From assembly GCF_000801105.2 (NCBI RefSeq), contig NC_079516.1:45550908-45614907 (forward strand): a stretch of 64,000 bases of DNA, written 5' to 3'. The notes below the pieces were generated by a model. It was given only the letters and a program-made list of their open reading frames with translations, did not search any database and was not told the DNA's origin. Positions 1-13,418 of this stretch are shown here, piece by piece. Numbering within the stretch: position 1 is the stretch's first letter; each line of letters starts with the position of its first letter. Position numbers and translations under genes: made by a program. The stretch is from Raphanus sativus. Lineage: Eukaryota > Streptophyta > Magnoliopsida > Brassicales > Brassicaceae.

Positions 1-335
1 ATATTTTCAATTATTTAAACCAACTTATAAGTACCATATATATTCTAGATGTTTTTATATACATTAAGTCTAAAAATAATATATACAAGTATATAAATCT
101 ATTTCAAATACATTCAGGTATCTGAAATACTTTGGTCAGATCGGAATCGGTTTCAGTTCTCTAAATACCAAAATTTTGATATTTAATCAATTCCGGTTCG
201 GGTTTTGTACTCTTTTGGATCGGAATCGGTTCGATTTTTTAGATTCGGATTTTTTGCCAAACTCTAGTATTGACATGAAAAATAAAATATTTTATAAAAA
301 TATACACCCGCACGGACGTGCGGGTCAAAATCTAG
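1..335 (+). mobile_element. Helitron 3' terminal fragment (5' end outside window)
   Basis: The sequence ends in CTAG at 332-335 followed by a host T. A perfect hairpin with an 8 bp GC-rich stem and GA loop (307-324) lies 7 bases before CTAG. A GC-rich hairpin followed by TCAAAATCTAG and insertion before T is the classic Arabidopsis/Brassica Helitron 3' end. The AT-rich body upstream contains tracts such as GATCGGAATCGG typical of these non-autonomous elements. No Rep/helicase coding capacity is visible. Confidence 0.7.
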
Positions 336-2030
336 TTGATTATTAAAACACTTACGGTCTCACTCCATATATTATTTCAAAATTTTGTTTGAAATAAAAC
401 ATATTATATTTTATTTGATTTCCACTCCATACTTGGATTAAAATAAATTTATTCCATTGATAAGAGTAATATTTATATTTTTTTATTATTGTTCATTTTA
501 TTTTAAAATGAAGTAGAAATAGAGTAAAACTAATTACATTATTAGAACTAATCTATTTTAGAACAGTAGAGTTTTACTTTAGAAATGCTAAGTGAATCTT
601 TTGAATAATTAGTGAGAAAATTATAAAATTAGTTTAAAGGTGAATTAAAAATAGGTGGCGTCATATATGGCGAAGGAGGCGTGGATCTCAGAGACCGCCA
701 CATCTCGATCACCGTCTTTCTCTCCCCACCGCCTTCAACGCCTGATCCACTCACGTGCTTTCTTTAACTTCTTTCTCAATAATCGAATACATTCAAACAT
801 GTTTTCTATGTTTGTGTACGTAAAGGTGTGTTTCTTGTTTGAGTACTTACAAAATATCAGTTGGAAATTAAAGAGATTAATAATAATATTAATATATGTC
901 TCACGAAAAATTAACTTTTTTTAATTGGGTGAGTGGTTTTGTAGCAATAAAGTTTTTTAAAACATCTAACTTTGTAAAGACTAAATTTTTTTAAGATCTA
1001 CTTTTGTAGGATGTCATGAAATAAATTAAAATTTTACAACCACGTATTAGTGATCTAGTGGCAAGTGGATTGGTCACACTTTAAAATTTTACCCAACAGA
1101 TATATGGTTTAAAATGCAGCTGTCGGTAGATTTATAATATGATTATTTTGAGAAATCTTTGGATTCGATACAGAAAAACCCATATTGAAATTGTATATGA
1201 TCACTGGTGGATTAACATGGGATAATTACTACTCCTATGTATGTCTTTGGCGAATTCTCTAACGAATTAAGCTTAGATTTCCTGAGAATGGTCATTAGAT
1301 ATTAGTCGGATCTCTCTCGGAAACATTTGAATACCAGCATCATCAAAATAAAATTGAAAGTTTACATATCAAAATTGAACACACAAAATCACGCTTTTGT
1401 AAGAGTAAAACAAATAATAACAAACAAAATACTTTAACTGAATCCCCTCTTTTAATTTCAATCCATAATCCTTCATTCTTCTGGTCATAACTCACACTCA
1501 AGGTAACTGATTTTGCACAGATGGTGCAAAGATCAATACTATTTATGTTGGTTTGCATGTGGCAGCCACTTGCGATTGCAACTAAATAATATTATTCGTT
1601 TTTTTTGTTTCGAGTTCTTAAGAATTGTGATATACCTGCGATCAAATGATTATTTCTTAAGTCACAGGTTTCGAGATTTCCGAACTGCGACATTCGTAAC
1701 GTCACTTTTTCTTTTCTATTATGTGAATAAAACAATGCTGAGTTTTATATGTACTTTTTTTTCGTAATCTTTACAGATCAAGAACCAACCAACTAATCTT
1801 CTGAAAATTTGTCAATCGACGCTAAACATCCGGTTATTCGCAGTGAAAATTAGATATTCATATCGCTTAACCACATAAACTGATAAATATAAATTTGGTA
1901 AGTTTCAAATTCAGAATGCTTAACACCTTTCTAAACATATTATACCATTGGATCATGCTTGTGTGGTTGAATTCCATATATACTTTTCATGGAAATATGC
2001 ATGTTAGAATGCGTTGTGCATACCGATATA
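336..2030. other. AT-rich intergenic DNA, no supported gene
   Basis: No open reading frame here resembles a known protein. A short frame starting at ATG 667 (about 85 codons) begins with a moderately GC-rich, exon-like stretch (660-775) and then becomes AT-rich low-complexity sequence. It could be a relic first exon, but I cannot assign it. The rest holds no recognisable element. Confidence 0.5.
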
Positions 2031-2268
2031 CTCTTTCCATTTCATTTTACTTGTCGTTTTAGGTTTATGCACACATATTAATAAAACATATGATTTTGTA
2101 TATTTCCAAAATAAAAACACAATTATCTATACAACTAACCATATTTCAACCAATAGAAAAATGAATTGGAAAATTTTGTTAATAAATTTTGCATTGAAAT
2201 CATAAAACGACACTTATTTCGAAAAAAAAATTTGCTCTAGAACGACAATTAAATCGAAACAGAAGGAA
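2031..2268. mobile_element. Degenerate Stowaway-like MITE
   Basis: The ends CTCTTTCCATTTC and GAAACAGAAGGAA are imperfect inverted repeats of the CTCCCTCCGTTTC type and are flanked by TA on both sides (2029-2030, 2269-2270). Subterminal GTCGTTTTA / GAACGACA motifs match those of the better preserved copy at 4467-4705, and the length (238 bp) is nearly the same. Non-autonomous Tc1/mariner family element, old copy. Confidence 0.7.
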
Positions 2269-3142
2269 TATATATCATGAATATATTAAAGTAAAATTTC
2301 TATAAATTAATAATTTTTATAAAATATTAAATTTCGCTGTTTCAACTTGGATCGATTTAAAATTTATTATAAATGGATATAAATTAATAAAAAAGGTTTT
2401 AAATTATGTAAATATATGATTTCATTAAAATTATAAATTAATAAATTATATGTAAAAATATTTTATATGAAGAGATAAAAAAAAACATTTGCCTTGTCTC
2501 CACTTTTATCACTGGTGCAGAAGTGTCTCTTATAAATATCAAGCCCGGCTCATCAAATTATGGGCTTTGTGCTGAGATTAATTTTTCCAGTTATAGTTAC
2601 ATAGTTGTAAATTTAAAAATCAAGATTCTAATCTATAAGATTTCTTCCTAATCTATATACCCCCACTTCATACCGACTTAGAAGCTATGGTATGGGTCTA
2701 ATGGAATGCCCTTTTTCTTTTTTTTTGCAAAAGGTGTTCTTGATGGTTTTTTTTAGATTCAGATAGTTCAAAGCTGCTGAAAATGTTAGATAATCAATTG
2801 ATTTGGCATGAGGTGTTCATAATTCACCTGATCAATTGTGGGTTCGGTTATAAAAGAAAAACTACCCACAGTTTAATTTTGCCAGCCTGAAACCAAAATA
2901 TTCTAGAGAGAAAAGAGATGATGAACACATAAACCAGTAGAAAATAGAAACCATAAAGAATGAGACGAGAAGCCATAAACTCTTTTATTAACCAGTTGCA
3001 ACACAGTGACGATTGATGAACACTAAAAAAGGCATATCAGGAGACGTTTTCATACAAAAGCATATACCCCTTTTGAAACTTGATAATAAAAACACGAAAA
3101 CAACAATTTGCATCATTACCACCAAATAGAGAGAGACCAGGC
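2269..3142. other. Intergenic DNA and ferredoxin 3' flank
   Basis: AT-rich sequence with no coding signal. The part nearest 3142 is presumably the 3' untranslated region of the minus-strand ferredoxin gene. Nothing else recognised. Confidence 0.5.
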
Positions 3143-3613
<471 letters not shown>

Positions 3614-3621
3614 TTATGGAG

Positions 3622-4282
3622 CTGCATCCGCAAGAAAAAAAAAAAAAAAAAGTCTATGTTTCAGAAACTTATATCATATTTACACAAATACCACACTTAT
3701 GGCTAATCTATCTAACGATAATGAGAACAAGATAAAGAAAAAAAGCTACGTAAGATTGAATGATATGTATCAAAAGTAGCAAGTGGAAACAAGAACCAAA
3801 AGAGAATCTGTTCCGATATGCAAAAACTGATGAGAAAGTTTTAATGTACGGAGCGTAATGAGAAGATGCAAGCTTGAAAGCTTATATTAGCTCTTCACTC
3901 GATGCTCCAACACACATAAGAGGCTAATGACTATTTGGCAACTTGATAATTAATCATTATACATGATTAGTTACTATCAAATTACTTCAACAAAACAAAT
4001 ATCAACAAATCACAAAAGTTTGATCACTAGGTTGAGTGTTTATTAAACTGATTTGATTTATACTTCGATTAAGCATATCAATTGCAATATGACATCAAAT
4101 AAGTCATTATCATAGCGATACAGCTAATTTATTTGGTCCCCACAAAAAAGAGGTCAAAAATAAAAGCTAAGAAACAAACGTAGGTTTCATCTACAAACGT
4201 CGCGCATCAGAAAAACCGAAACAAATATCAGGGGAACAACATAAGAAAATAGAATCATATAATCTCAGATTCTAAAACTTAC
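3622..4282 (-). other. Probable 5'UTR intron of the ferredoxin gene
   Basis: On the minus strand a donor GTAAGT (4277-4282) follows CTCTCCCT, and an acceptor ending in a T-rich tract and GATGCAG (3622 side) lies 14 bp before the ATG. This gives a 661 bp GT-AG intron wholly within the 5' leader. The T-run (3635-3651 region as A on plus) is the polypyrimidine tract. Inferred from splice consensus only. Confidence 0.6.
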
Positions 4283-4346
4283 AGGGAGAGACAGAGAAGG
4301 TAGGTGGAGGCGGAGACTACGAGAGGGTTGGTGGAGAAGTGAATGA

Positions 4347-4354
4347 TTTATATA
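4347..4354 (-). promoter_or_regulatory. TATA box of the ferredoxin gene
   Basis: TATATAAA on the minus strand lies about 65 bp upstream of the proposed 5'UTR splice donor. A transcription start near 4315-4320 would give a short non-coding first exon ending at 4283. Confidence 0.55.
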
Positions 4355-4466
4355 GAACGGAAGAATCGGGAAGTGTGGCTTTTCGAAGGCCGTGACGGCC
4401 CAACTTCGTCGACTTTTATTTTATCTTTTTCTTCATTTACCGACGGTATTTAGGTCATGATAACTA

Positions 4467-4705
4467 CTCCCTCCGTTTCAAATTATATGTCGTTTTAGAG
4501 GAAATTTTTTGTTTCAAAATAAATGTCGTTTTCGGTTTTCAATGCAAAATTTATTGACAATATTCTTTTTTCTATTTTTCTATTGGTTGATACATGGTTA
4601 GGTGTATTGATAATAATATTTTTATTTTGGAAATATGTAAAATTAAATGTTTTTTTAATCTGTGTGCATAAGGTTAGAACGACATATAATATGAAACGGA
4701 GGGAG
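4467..4705. mobile_element. Stowaway-like MITE, 239 bp
   Basis: Terminal inverted repeats CTCCCTCCGTTTC and GAAACGGAGGGAG with a TA duplication at 4465-4466 and 4706-4707. Extended subterminal complementarity (ATTATATGTCG / GACATATAAT) is visible. A textbook Tc1/mariner-derived MITE, better preserved than the copy at 2031-2268. It sits about 110 bp upstream of the ferredoxin TATA box, so it is part of that gene's upstream region. Confidence 0.9.
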
Positions 4706-5615
4706 TATTATACATACTACCTTTTATTTATGTATATGCTAATCAGGTCATTACGTGTCTGAATAGTTATATTAATTTTAGATCGAATTGTTTGGCAAAA
4801 AAATAAATCGAATATACAAAAGGTGACTTTGATTACTTACTGATTTTTTTTTCTGGTTGTATGTAAAATTCGATGTGTTTAGATCATGTAATTTAAGTTT
4901 TAGCACAAGTTGAACACTCTGATGGGATAGATGTTTGTCTGAAAATTAAATAACACGTGCTCGTCATCACCGCTTAAACTTTACCGTGGTAATAAAAAGT
5001 TACCAATATCGATACTCTATACAATTTTGAAAACAATAAATATTACTATAATTGACCACTTAAGTTGCGTAATGGTCTTTAGTTGTGTGAGATTAAAGGT
5101 CAAAGAGGGAAACTGGCATTACAATCGTACAAACTAGCGTCCCTTCACTCATGCCATTGGTCGTATGTAACCCCGCTAAGGCCCTAGGGAGACGCTTTTG
5201 AATACTTTTAAACAATTCATTTGTTTCTCTTTAAACCATTATGAATGTTATATGTCGACACAAATCGACGAAACTCCCACTATTTAGTGCGCGAGTTGTA
5301 AGAACCAGATTAAAATTACGAAAAGGAACATATTACATAACGATTTTAAGACAAAATGATTAACCTAAAGAGTTTTTCTCTTAAGAAATCAACATCGGTT
5401 TCATCAGATGAAAATTTTGTAGGCCGAGTTGAAAGTAGGTGACTTGGGAAAACAAAAAAAAAAGGTGCATGACGGAAGCCGTATTATATCGTTCAACGAA
5501 AAGTAAACTAGCACCTGAGTTCCGCTAATATCAATCCGAACCATATCTCAAGAAGCACAAGATATTTGAAACAAAAACAAATAGCAAAAATTCAAAGAAG
5601 AAAAGAGCAGAGAGC
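4706..5615. other. Intergenic DNA between ferredoxin and RPL10a
   Basis: AT-rich, no coding signal. The right end should hold the RPL10a 3'UTR (minus strand). No repeat or RNA gene recognised. Confidence 0.5.
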
Positions 5616-6717
5616 TCAAAAGATCCTTTGTGGTGGACCCATGGTGCTCTTCAAGTACAAACACCTCACCTGCAAAAATGAAAAAAAAAATCAAATCAAA
5701 AGGAGATTAGAGAGAGGTTTGAACATAAATAAATGTAGATGGTTTCCCAATAAAAAGTAGACAAGATCATACGTTTTGCCAATTCTTCTTCAAGAGCGAG
5801 ACAAGGAAGTTAACGCTCATCTGAACATTCTGAAAGAGCTGCTTCTCTTCCATGGAAAGGTTACCAACAGCAACACCCATACACAGAACCTTCTTCAACT
5901 GGAACTTTACTGTCGCTTTGGTCTCATTCACCTTTCCTTCCAACGACTCCTGGTGACTCACTAGTGTAGGGAACTTTCCTGTCATGTCAATCAACATCAT
6001 ATTAAGAAAATTTCCGACCAATGAAATCATAAATAAGATCAAGACTGATTCGAACAAGTCACTGAAGAAACTTGCCTGCCTTGTTAAGACCAGGACCAAG
6101 AAGACGAGGGATCTGCTTAATGACGGACTCAGAAGCCAGGAAAGCATGGTACTTCTTGGCAAGCTTCTTAACAAGCTTCTTGTTCTTGTTGAGCTTTTTC
6201 AAAGCCTCAACATCCATATAGTCTAGTCCAATCTTCTCAGCCTATCAAAACACCAACAACCCAAATAACTTTGCATTAAACCTAGGAATCAACATTTTAG
6301 CCCAATTACAAAAATTTGAGAGATAAATATTAATTATAATAATCACCTCCTCGACATGCTGAGCATCTCCGAGCATACAGATCTTCATTTTAGGGCGAGG
6401 AATGTGAGGGAGCTTGACGGAACCACTGAAACGCTTGTCCTTTTGTGGGTCATAGTTCTTGAGACCAATCTGAAGCTCAACTGTCTCGACAAAGTTGCGT
6501 TTTTTCTCATCAGCTTTGCCCTTAACAGCTGCGATTCCTTCTCTAAGTACCTCACTTTGAAGCTTACTGTAAACAAAACATATCAAATTCAATCAACATT
6601 TATGATCCATCGAACAATAAGACTAACAATCGAGACGGACATTACTCCGACACTAAAATAACAGCAATGTAGATCGGTCTGAAGACAATTAGGAAGTGTT
6701 GTTAAAAGGTACCTCAT
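5616..6717 (-). CDS. RPL10A: 60S ribosomal protein L10a (uL1)
   Basis: Five coding exons on the minus strand: 6713-6717 (ATGAG only), 6347-6566, 6076-6241, 5773-5978 and 5616-5669. Spliced, they give 216 residues plus stop, the family length. This is cytosolic large-subunit protein uL1/L10a, which forms the L1 stalk that handles deacylated tRNA at the E site. The whole chain is recognisable, from the SKLQSE start through [16 protein letters not shown] and [19 protein letters not shown] to the GPPQRIF end. The five-base first coding exon explains why simple ORF reading misses the start. Intron 3 uses a GC donor (listed separately). It resembles Arabidopsis RPL10aB/PIGGYBACK1 (At2g27530, from memory) and shares a divergent promoter with the CoA kinase gene. 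Confidence 0.95.
5979..6075 (-). other. GC-AG intron (third intron of RPL10a)
   Basis: The exon reads AAC AAG GCA G and is followed by GCAAGTTTC; the acceptor is CATGACAG before GAAAGTTCCC. Only the GC donor keeps the conserved reading LNKAGKFPTLV. The nearest GT (two bases further in) would shift the frame. GC followed by AAGT is the usual strong context for GC-AG introns. Confidence 0.85.
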
Positions 6718-8283
<1,566 letters not shown>

Positions 8284-8647
8284 CTCTTAGCAATTGCTTT
8301 TAATATTTCTACTGTTTGGGGCTACACCTTACACTTGGAGTGGAAGTAGATCTTTTTCAAATAAACGTACGATCCATACTCTTAGTTTTGTGTACATATG
8401 TTCATAAGTTATGAATCATAACTGCGTCCAGGTTCCAGACTTTAATAGTTATTTTTTCAAAATAAAGTTAAAACTCTACAAAATATAGTTCCTCTCATAT
8501 GGCGTAGTTTTAGAAACCAACAACGGTTCACGGTGATTGTGGTGATCATGGCTTAGTTTAGAAACCAAAGACTACCATGGAACAAAGGTCATTTTGGGTT
8601 GGCTGATTACGTAAAGAATGAGAAAGTTTTTAAAACTAAATATATAT
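8284..8647. other. CoA kinase 3' flank
   Basis: Probable 3'UTR, then AT-rich DNA. A short motif TAGTTTTAGAAACCAA / TAGTTTAGAAACCAAA occurs twice (about 8505 and 8552). No gene seen. Confidence 0.45.
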
Positions 8648-8883
8648 TGAAGAGGCACAAGTATCTTCAGCCACACACTTATTGATTATGTAGTATATAG
8701 ATTCAACTAAACAATATGCGCAAAGACTCCAACAACATTTACAATCTTTAGAGAAAGCACACCACCATCTTCTCCTCGATTTTACCTTGAAGTCAAAAGT
8801 TATATTTCATAGCACAGATTTCCGCAGTTATCTTCAATATCTTTAGTTTTAGAAACTTGGCTGAAGATACTTGTGCCTCTTCA
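8648..8883. repeat. 26 bp perfect inverted repeat with 184 bp loop
   Basis: Positions 8648-8673 are an exact reverse complement of 8858-8883 (26 of 26 by eye), separated by 184 bases. The arms are mixed-composition sequence, not AT simple repeat. Transcribed, this would fold into a stem with a large loop. It could be a young small-RNA foldback or the ends of a small inverted-repeat element. I do not recognise the arm as a known miRNA. Confidence 0.8.
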
Positions 8884-9222
8884 AAAAGAAGCTCATTCTG
8901 GAAAAAAAAAACTTTTGGTAAAAACAATGGAAAGCTAAATCATGCAAATTTGTCATATATGTTTATGTATCTGATAGTTTTATATATTTATTGTTGGGAA
9001 TGCTGTTAGTATTTATTCCTACTTTTAAGCAGGACACCGACCTTCGATTTTGCCTAGACGAATTATGGCTTCAGAGCCGAGTTCGTTCATGTCTGAATAA
9101 AATGAAAAACTTTTATAAAAGGAAAACTTTCCGTATTTTAGGATATAGTACGATCTAACCTAATTTTTGAATAACAACCATTTATATAAATAGTACCTAA
9201 CCCCTAGGAAAGAAATATACTA
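8884..9222. other. Intergenic DNA
   Basis: AT-rich. A short less AT-rich piece (9030-9090) has no coding frame. Nothing recognised. Confidence 0.4.
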
Positions 9223-9803
9223 CTAGATTAGGACCCGCCCTAAAGGGCGGAACATGATTTGCAATATTTTAGTTATAGTATATGTTATATATAATATCTG
9301 TATATAATATTGAATATATTTTTTTGCAATATTTATATATATTTGACATATACATAATATTTTATTAAATATATATAATCGGATGGTGTTAAAATTTGTG
9401 TTGTACATGTTGTTAGTTTGTATTTAATCTTGTTTCATTTTTAGTATAATAGTGTGCTTTACAATACTTTTTAACTTATATTCTTAAAATTTAAAATATT
9501 TGATTTTGTTAATACAATATTTATGATGAAGAGATTAATTTTTAGGGATTTCAATATTGTTGGGAATACAATAAGATATATAGTCGGGATAGAAAGAAAT
9601 TTGTTGGAGAATATTAATCATTTTTTTGAGAATATAAATCATTTTTTTCTTTCAAAATAGATAGAACTTTTATTAACATGTATTAAAATATATTGTTCTT
9701 GGTTGATTTCTGGTTTGCTCTATACACAGTTTGTTAGAATGAAATATTTTCATCAGAAAAGACGTATTTAAGCATATGTTGTTCACATTTTGTTCTATGC
9801 CAA
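9223..9803 (-). mobile_element. Helitron 3' end in minus orientation (fragment)
   Basis: Read on the minus strand, a hairpin with a 7 bp stem (9235-9250, CCGCCCT / AGGGCGG) is followed by GGGTCCTAATCTAG ending at 9223, then T. This is a Helitron-type terminus. No matching minus-strand 5' end (TCTATACTAT type) is visible before the next Helitron starts at 9804, so the element is probably truncated or interrupted by it. Confidence 0.5.
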
Positions 9804-11566
9804 TCTATACTATTAAAGCAAAATCCCTCATAGGATTTTGCCATTGATTTTACACAAATATTACAACTTATGCCATTATAGAATATTTTGGAAAAAAGTA
9901 AAAAAGGAAAATTCATTATACAAAAATCAACGAGACTTAAAACATTAAATGTACAAATATTATTTAATCAACCTCTACCAGTTCATACATTAAATTCCCT
10001 TCTTTTTATTGACCACTTGCCAATATTACATGATAACCTAAATATATTTGAAAACCATATACAATCATCTAGTGACTTTACAAATATCTATTCCATGGTT
10101 CTCCATCTGTGTACCAAATGTTCTCGATCTCTTACCATGTCTTCGGTCTTCACAACTCACCTATAAATTTTCAATAGCATAAGTGAAATAAATATAGAAA
10201 ATCGATTATTATTCATTATGTATACCAAAAAAATTTCCAAGTATGCACAGCCATATTTCTCTAGCTCATGCCAACTAATCACGATAACATACGAAATATA
10301 CTGGATCATGTACAACCATAGTTTTCAAGAATCCAGACATGTACAATAAGTCAATAACTCCACCAAATCTTAAATTACAACAATTTTAAAGTGCAATACA
10401 CCAAGAGTTCTCGAGTATGCTAAAATATGCCAACAGAAATCTTATTGTTAAAGTTATCATGGTCAGCCATATACAATTGTGTAACATAGTTTCTGGAAAC
10501 ATATAGTTTTCGAAAATCTTAAAGTAAAAACAGATCTTTTATCATATTTCTGGTTTGGAAATCCAAACAAACATAATCTCAAATTTGAATTAGCCCTTTA
10601 GTTTATTATTGTTTTTTGGTTGTAAAAATATATGAATATCTATGAATTTTATTATTGTTTTTTGGTGTTACTATTTTTCAACAACAAAGTCGTTGAACTA
10701 TTATCCTCTCTAATATCCTGTGTTACAATTATTGTAGCTTACGTAATTCACTTAATTATATACTAGATCTAACCGGACGGGTATTTATTTTATGTTTTTA
10801 GTTTTTTACTTTTAAATGATATATTTGTAATATTTAAACATAAATTTATATTGAAAATTAACATTTGTAGTTATAATAAAAATTAAAAGTTTAAAAAAAT
10901 ATTTTGATATAAATTTTAAATTCCTAATTAAAATAATATAGAGATGGATCATAATTTTTTTCAATTCCAAAATCTTAGCATTCTTAATAACAAATAAAAT
11001 AATTTATAAATACATAAAATATATAAACATATTTGAAATTAAAATAAATTTGTTAAAAAAAAATCTATTAAGAATGTTGTAAGATTTTGTAAGATTTTTG
11101 TAAGATTTTTGTAAAATCTATTAAGAATAATTAAATAATCCCAAAATTAATTCCTGATTAGTCGTCGATTAATCTCTGATTTTTTTATCAACTCGCTATG
11201 CCGCCCAAAAATGGATATTAACTATGTCTGTGTTGCCACTTTTTTAGTTATTTTGTTATTGGAGCAATTAGAATAACCTTCAGACCAGATTAATCGTGAG
11301 TTGACATAAAAATATACAATCAATCAAAGTTTGAGACACAATTGATATTAAAACTAAAATATGATTTGAATAAATTTATTAACTATCTTCAATCCCAAAT
11401 TATTAAAACAGATTTTAATTAACGAAACAGGTTAAATACATGTTATCGTACTCCAATATTAAATCTTAAGAAAAAAAAACATATACAAAACATATCAAAT
11501 AACTGAATAACTTTTTGTTAATTGAAAGTTTAATCCCGCGCTTTTAAAGCGCGGGTCAAAATCTAG
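9804..11566 (+). mobile_element. Non-autonomous Helitron, about 1.76 kb
   Basis: The 5' end TCTATACTATTAAAGC starts directly after host A (9803). The 3' end is a hairpin with 10 bp stem (11535-11555), then TCAAAATCTAG ending at 11566 before host T. A-to-T insertion, TC start and CTAG end fit Helitrons. No Rep/helicase is encoded. A second, minus-oriented CTAG-type end near 10763-10785 hints at a nested or rearranged copy inside, so the two ends may not belong to one original element. Confidence 0.65.
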
Positions 11567-11576
11567 TATGATGTTA

Positions 11577-11761
11577 TTTTGGAAGATCAATTATTGTTCT
11601 TAACAAAATGTGTACGATGTGATATGATGCAGGTGAAGATCAATTTAGATGAACGTATGTGATAAAAGTCTTTTGGAAGATAAATTCTTGTGCTTGAAAA
11701 AATTTGTATGATATTATATGATACAGGTGAAGATCAGTTTAGATGGACGTATGTGATACGA
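11577..11761 (+). repeat. Two-copy tandem repeat, period about 94 bp
   Basis: Unit 1 (11577-11670) and unit 2 (11671-11761) both begin TTTTGGAAGAT and share CAGGTGAAGATCA and CGTATGTGATA with scattered mismatches. The pair lies immediately beyond the Helitron 3' end. Function unknown. Confidence 0.75.
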
Positions 11762-13403
11762 TAATTTGTTTTTTAACACAGTCTTCAATTGATTTAAGAT
11801 TGGTTCAGTTATGTATGATCTAATTATATTAAGAAATAATCAAACATATTTAAAGCTGATATTGGTTAAGGTCAACTGGATCTGCGCATGTTAATATATG
11901 GTTTAATTTAAGTTGGTATGTTGCATTAGAAAAGAAGCGTGATATCCTAGTAACAATAATGAAAAAGACCAAAATTTAAATGACAACTTTTAGTAGTAGA
12001 TAAAAAACAATCCCTAAATTAATAGATTAGATTCCAGTCTTCAGCTATGAAAAACGGTTATAATTAGGATTACTAGACTAAACATTATAATAAACTACTT
12101 TTGATCTTTGTTCCTGTTTGTTACTTCATGTTTCTGTAGTGCTATAAAGAATTTTACACAAATTTACCTTAACATATATGAAAATATTAAGATTTATACA
12201 TCTTTAAATCTTACAAAATACATTAAATATACTTTAGTATTTATAAAAGAAACAACTTAACTATTAAAACTAAAATTTTCACCTAAACTAAAAAATAAAA
12301 ATAAATATTATAATTAATTATATTAAATTAATACTTTTAATTTTTTATTGAAATAATATTTATAATTATATAATATATTTTTTGTTAAATTTTTTATGTA
12401 TCTGATAGTCAAATTTTTCATAAATGTCTATAATGCATTTGCATTTTTGACTGATGTGTTATGAATTATTTAGGCTTTGATTGAAACTTATACATGGCGA
12501 TAATAAAGAAGAGTAAAACTGTTTTCCGCTCGGTTATTCTAACTTTTAGTCAATCAAGTGAAAAATGTTTTTCACCCATTAACTCCAAAGAAAAGACAAA
12601 GTAGTCTAATATGTTACTCTATAAATAGTGAGAAGAAAAGTTTTACTCCCAGTTCAACTTTTTTTATCCCACCAGTTTACTCTATTATTTAGCCTTAATA
12701 ACACAAAACCAAAATTATATGTATTCACAAACTCCCGTACCTACCACCTCTGATACGTGTAAACCAGCCATACACAAACGTTGAATACATCCATCAACAA
12801 GTATAACAACATTTTAAAACAAAGCAGTTGACAATGGATGTATTATAATTATGTCGTGGTAGTGTATATAATGGATATCGGACACAAACACCATATAATT
12901 AAGTAATGTACATAAAAGTCGAAATAGTATCCGCAAGTACATATATGATTTTTTTTTCTGTACGTATAAAACATGATAAAATTCTTTAGACAAATGAATG
13001 ACCTTGGTGCGAAAACGTTGTCATTGATACCCAAAAGCTTTAGTTATCTCTGTGCGGTCTATTGATAGATCCTACAGTACACTGGCAAGTAAGATAACCA
13101 ATATTCCAAATAATAATTTTGAAAATGCTATATTGTATAAAGTTCTCGATAAACAATAGCGGATTGAATTAAAAAACGGCTCTACGCAATGTTAACCGAG
13201 GTTTCTATGGGCTGGAGATCCTTTACAATTTTAAGGCAAAAGTGAAGTGTTGGTTTTCTCCACCTGAAAAGAATAGTTATCTCACACAATATATGACATG
13301 TTGTGTCACAGACCGTTGTTGGTGCATATGCTTAACTCATGACCACATGCAAAGTACACGTGTAATCTGAAGACAGTCCAATGGCGTCAGGGTTCTCTAT
13401 ATG
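11762..13403. other. AT-rich intergenic DNA
   Basis: No coding frame of interest. The stretch 12470-12705 is bounded by TTTAGGCTTTGATTG and a loosely complementary TTTAGCCTTAATAA, so it might be an old MITE, but the ends are too diverged to call. Confidence 0.4.
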
Positions 13404-13418
13404 AGGATCTCAAATCTT
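13404..13418 (+). repeat. Target site duplication (left), 15 bp
   Basis: AGGATCTCAAATCTT here recurs exactly at 14848-14862 and flanks the retroposon between them. Confidence 0.9.

Noticed and set aside
667..924. Small protein gene of about 85 codons
   Set aside because: Only the first 100 bp look exon-like, the rest is AT-rich low complexity; no family recognised and no supporting structure.
5995..6075. GT donor two bases inside the GC donor of RPL10a intron 3
   Set aside because: Using it shifts the conserved reading after NKAG; only the GC donor preserves the protein.
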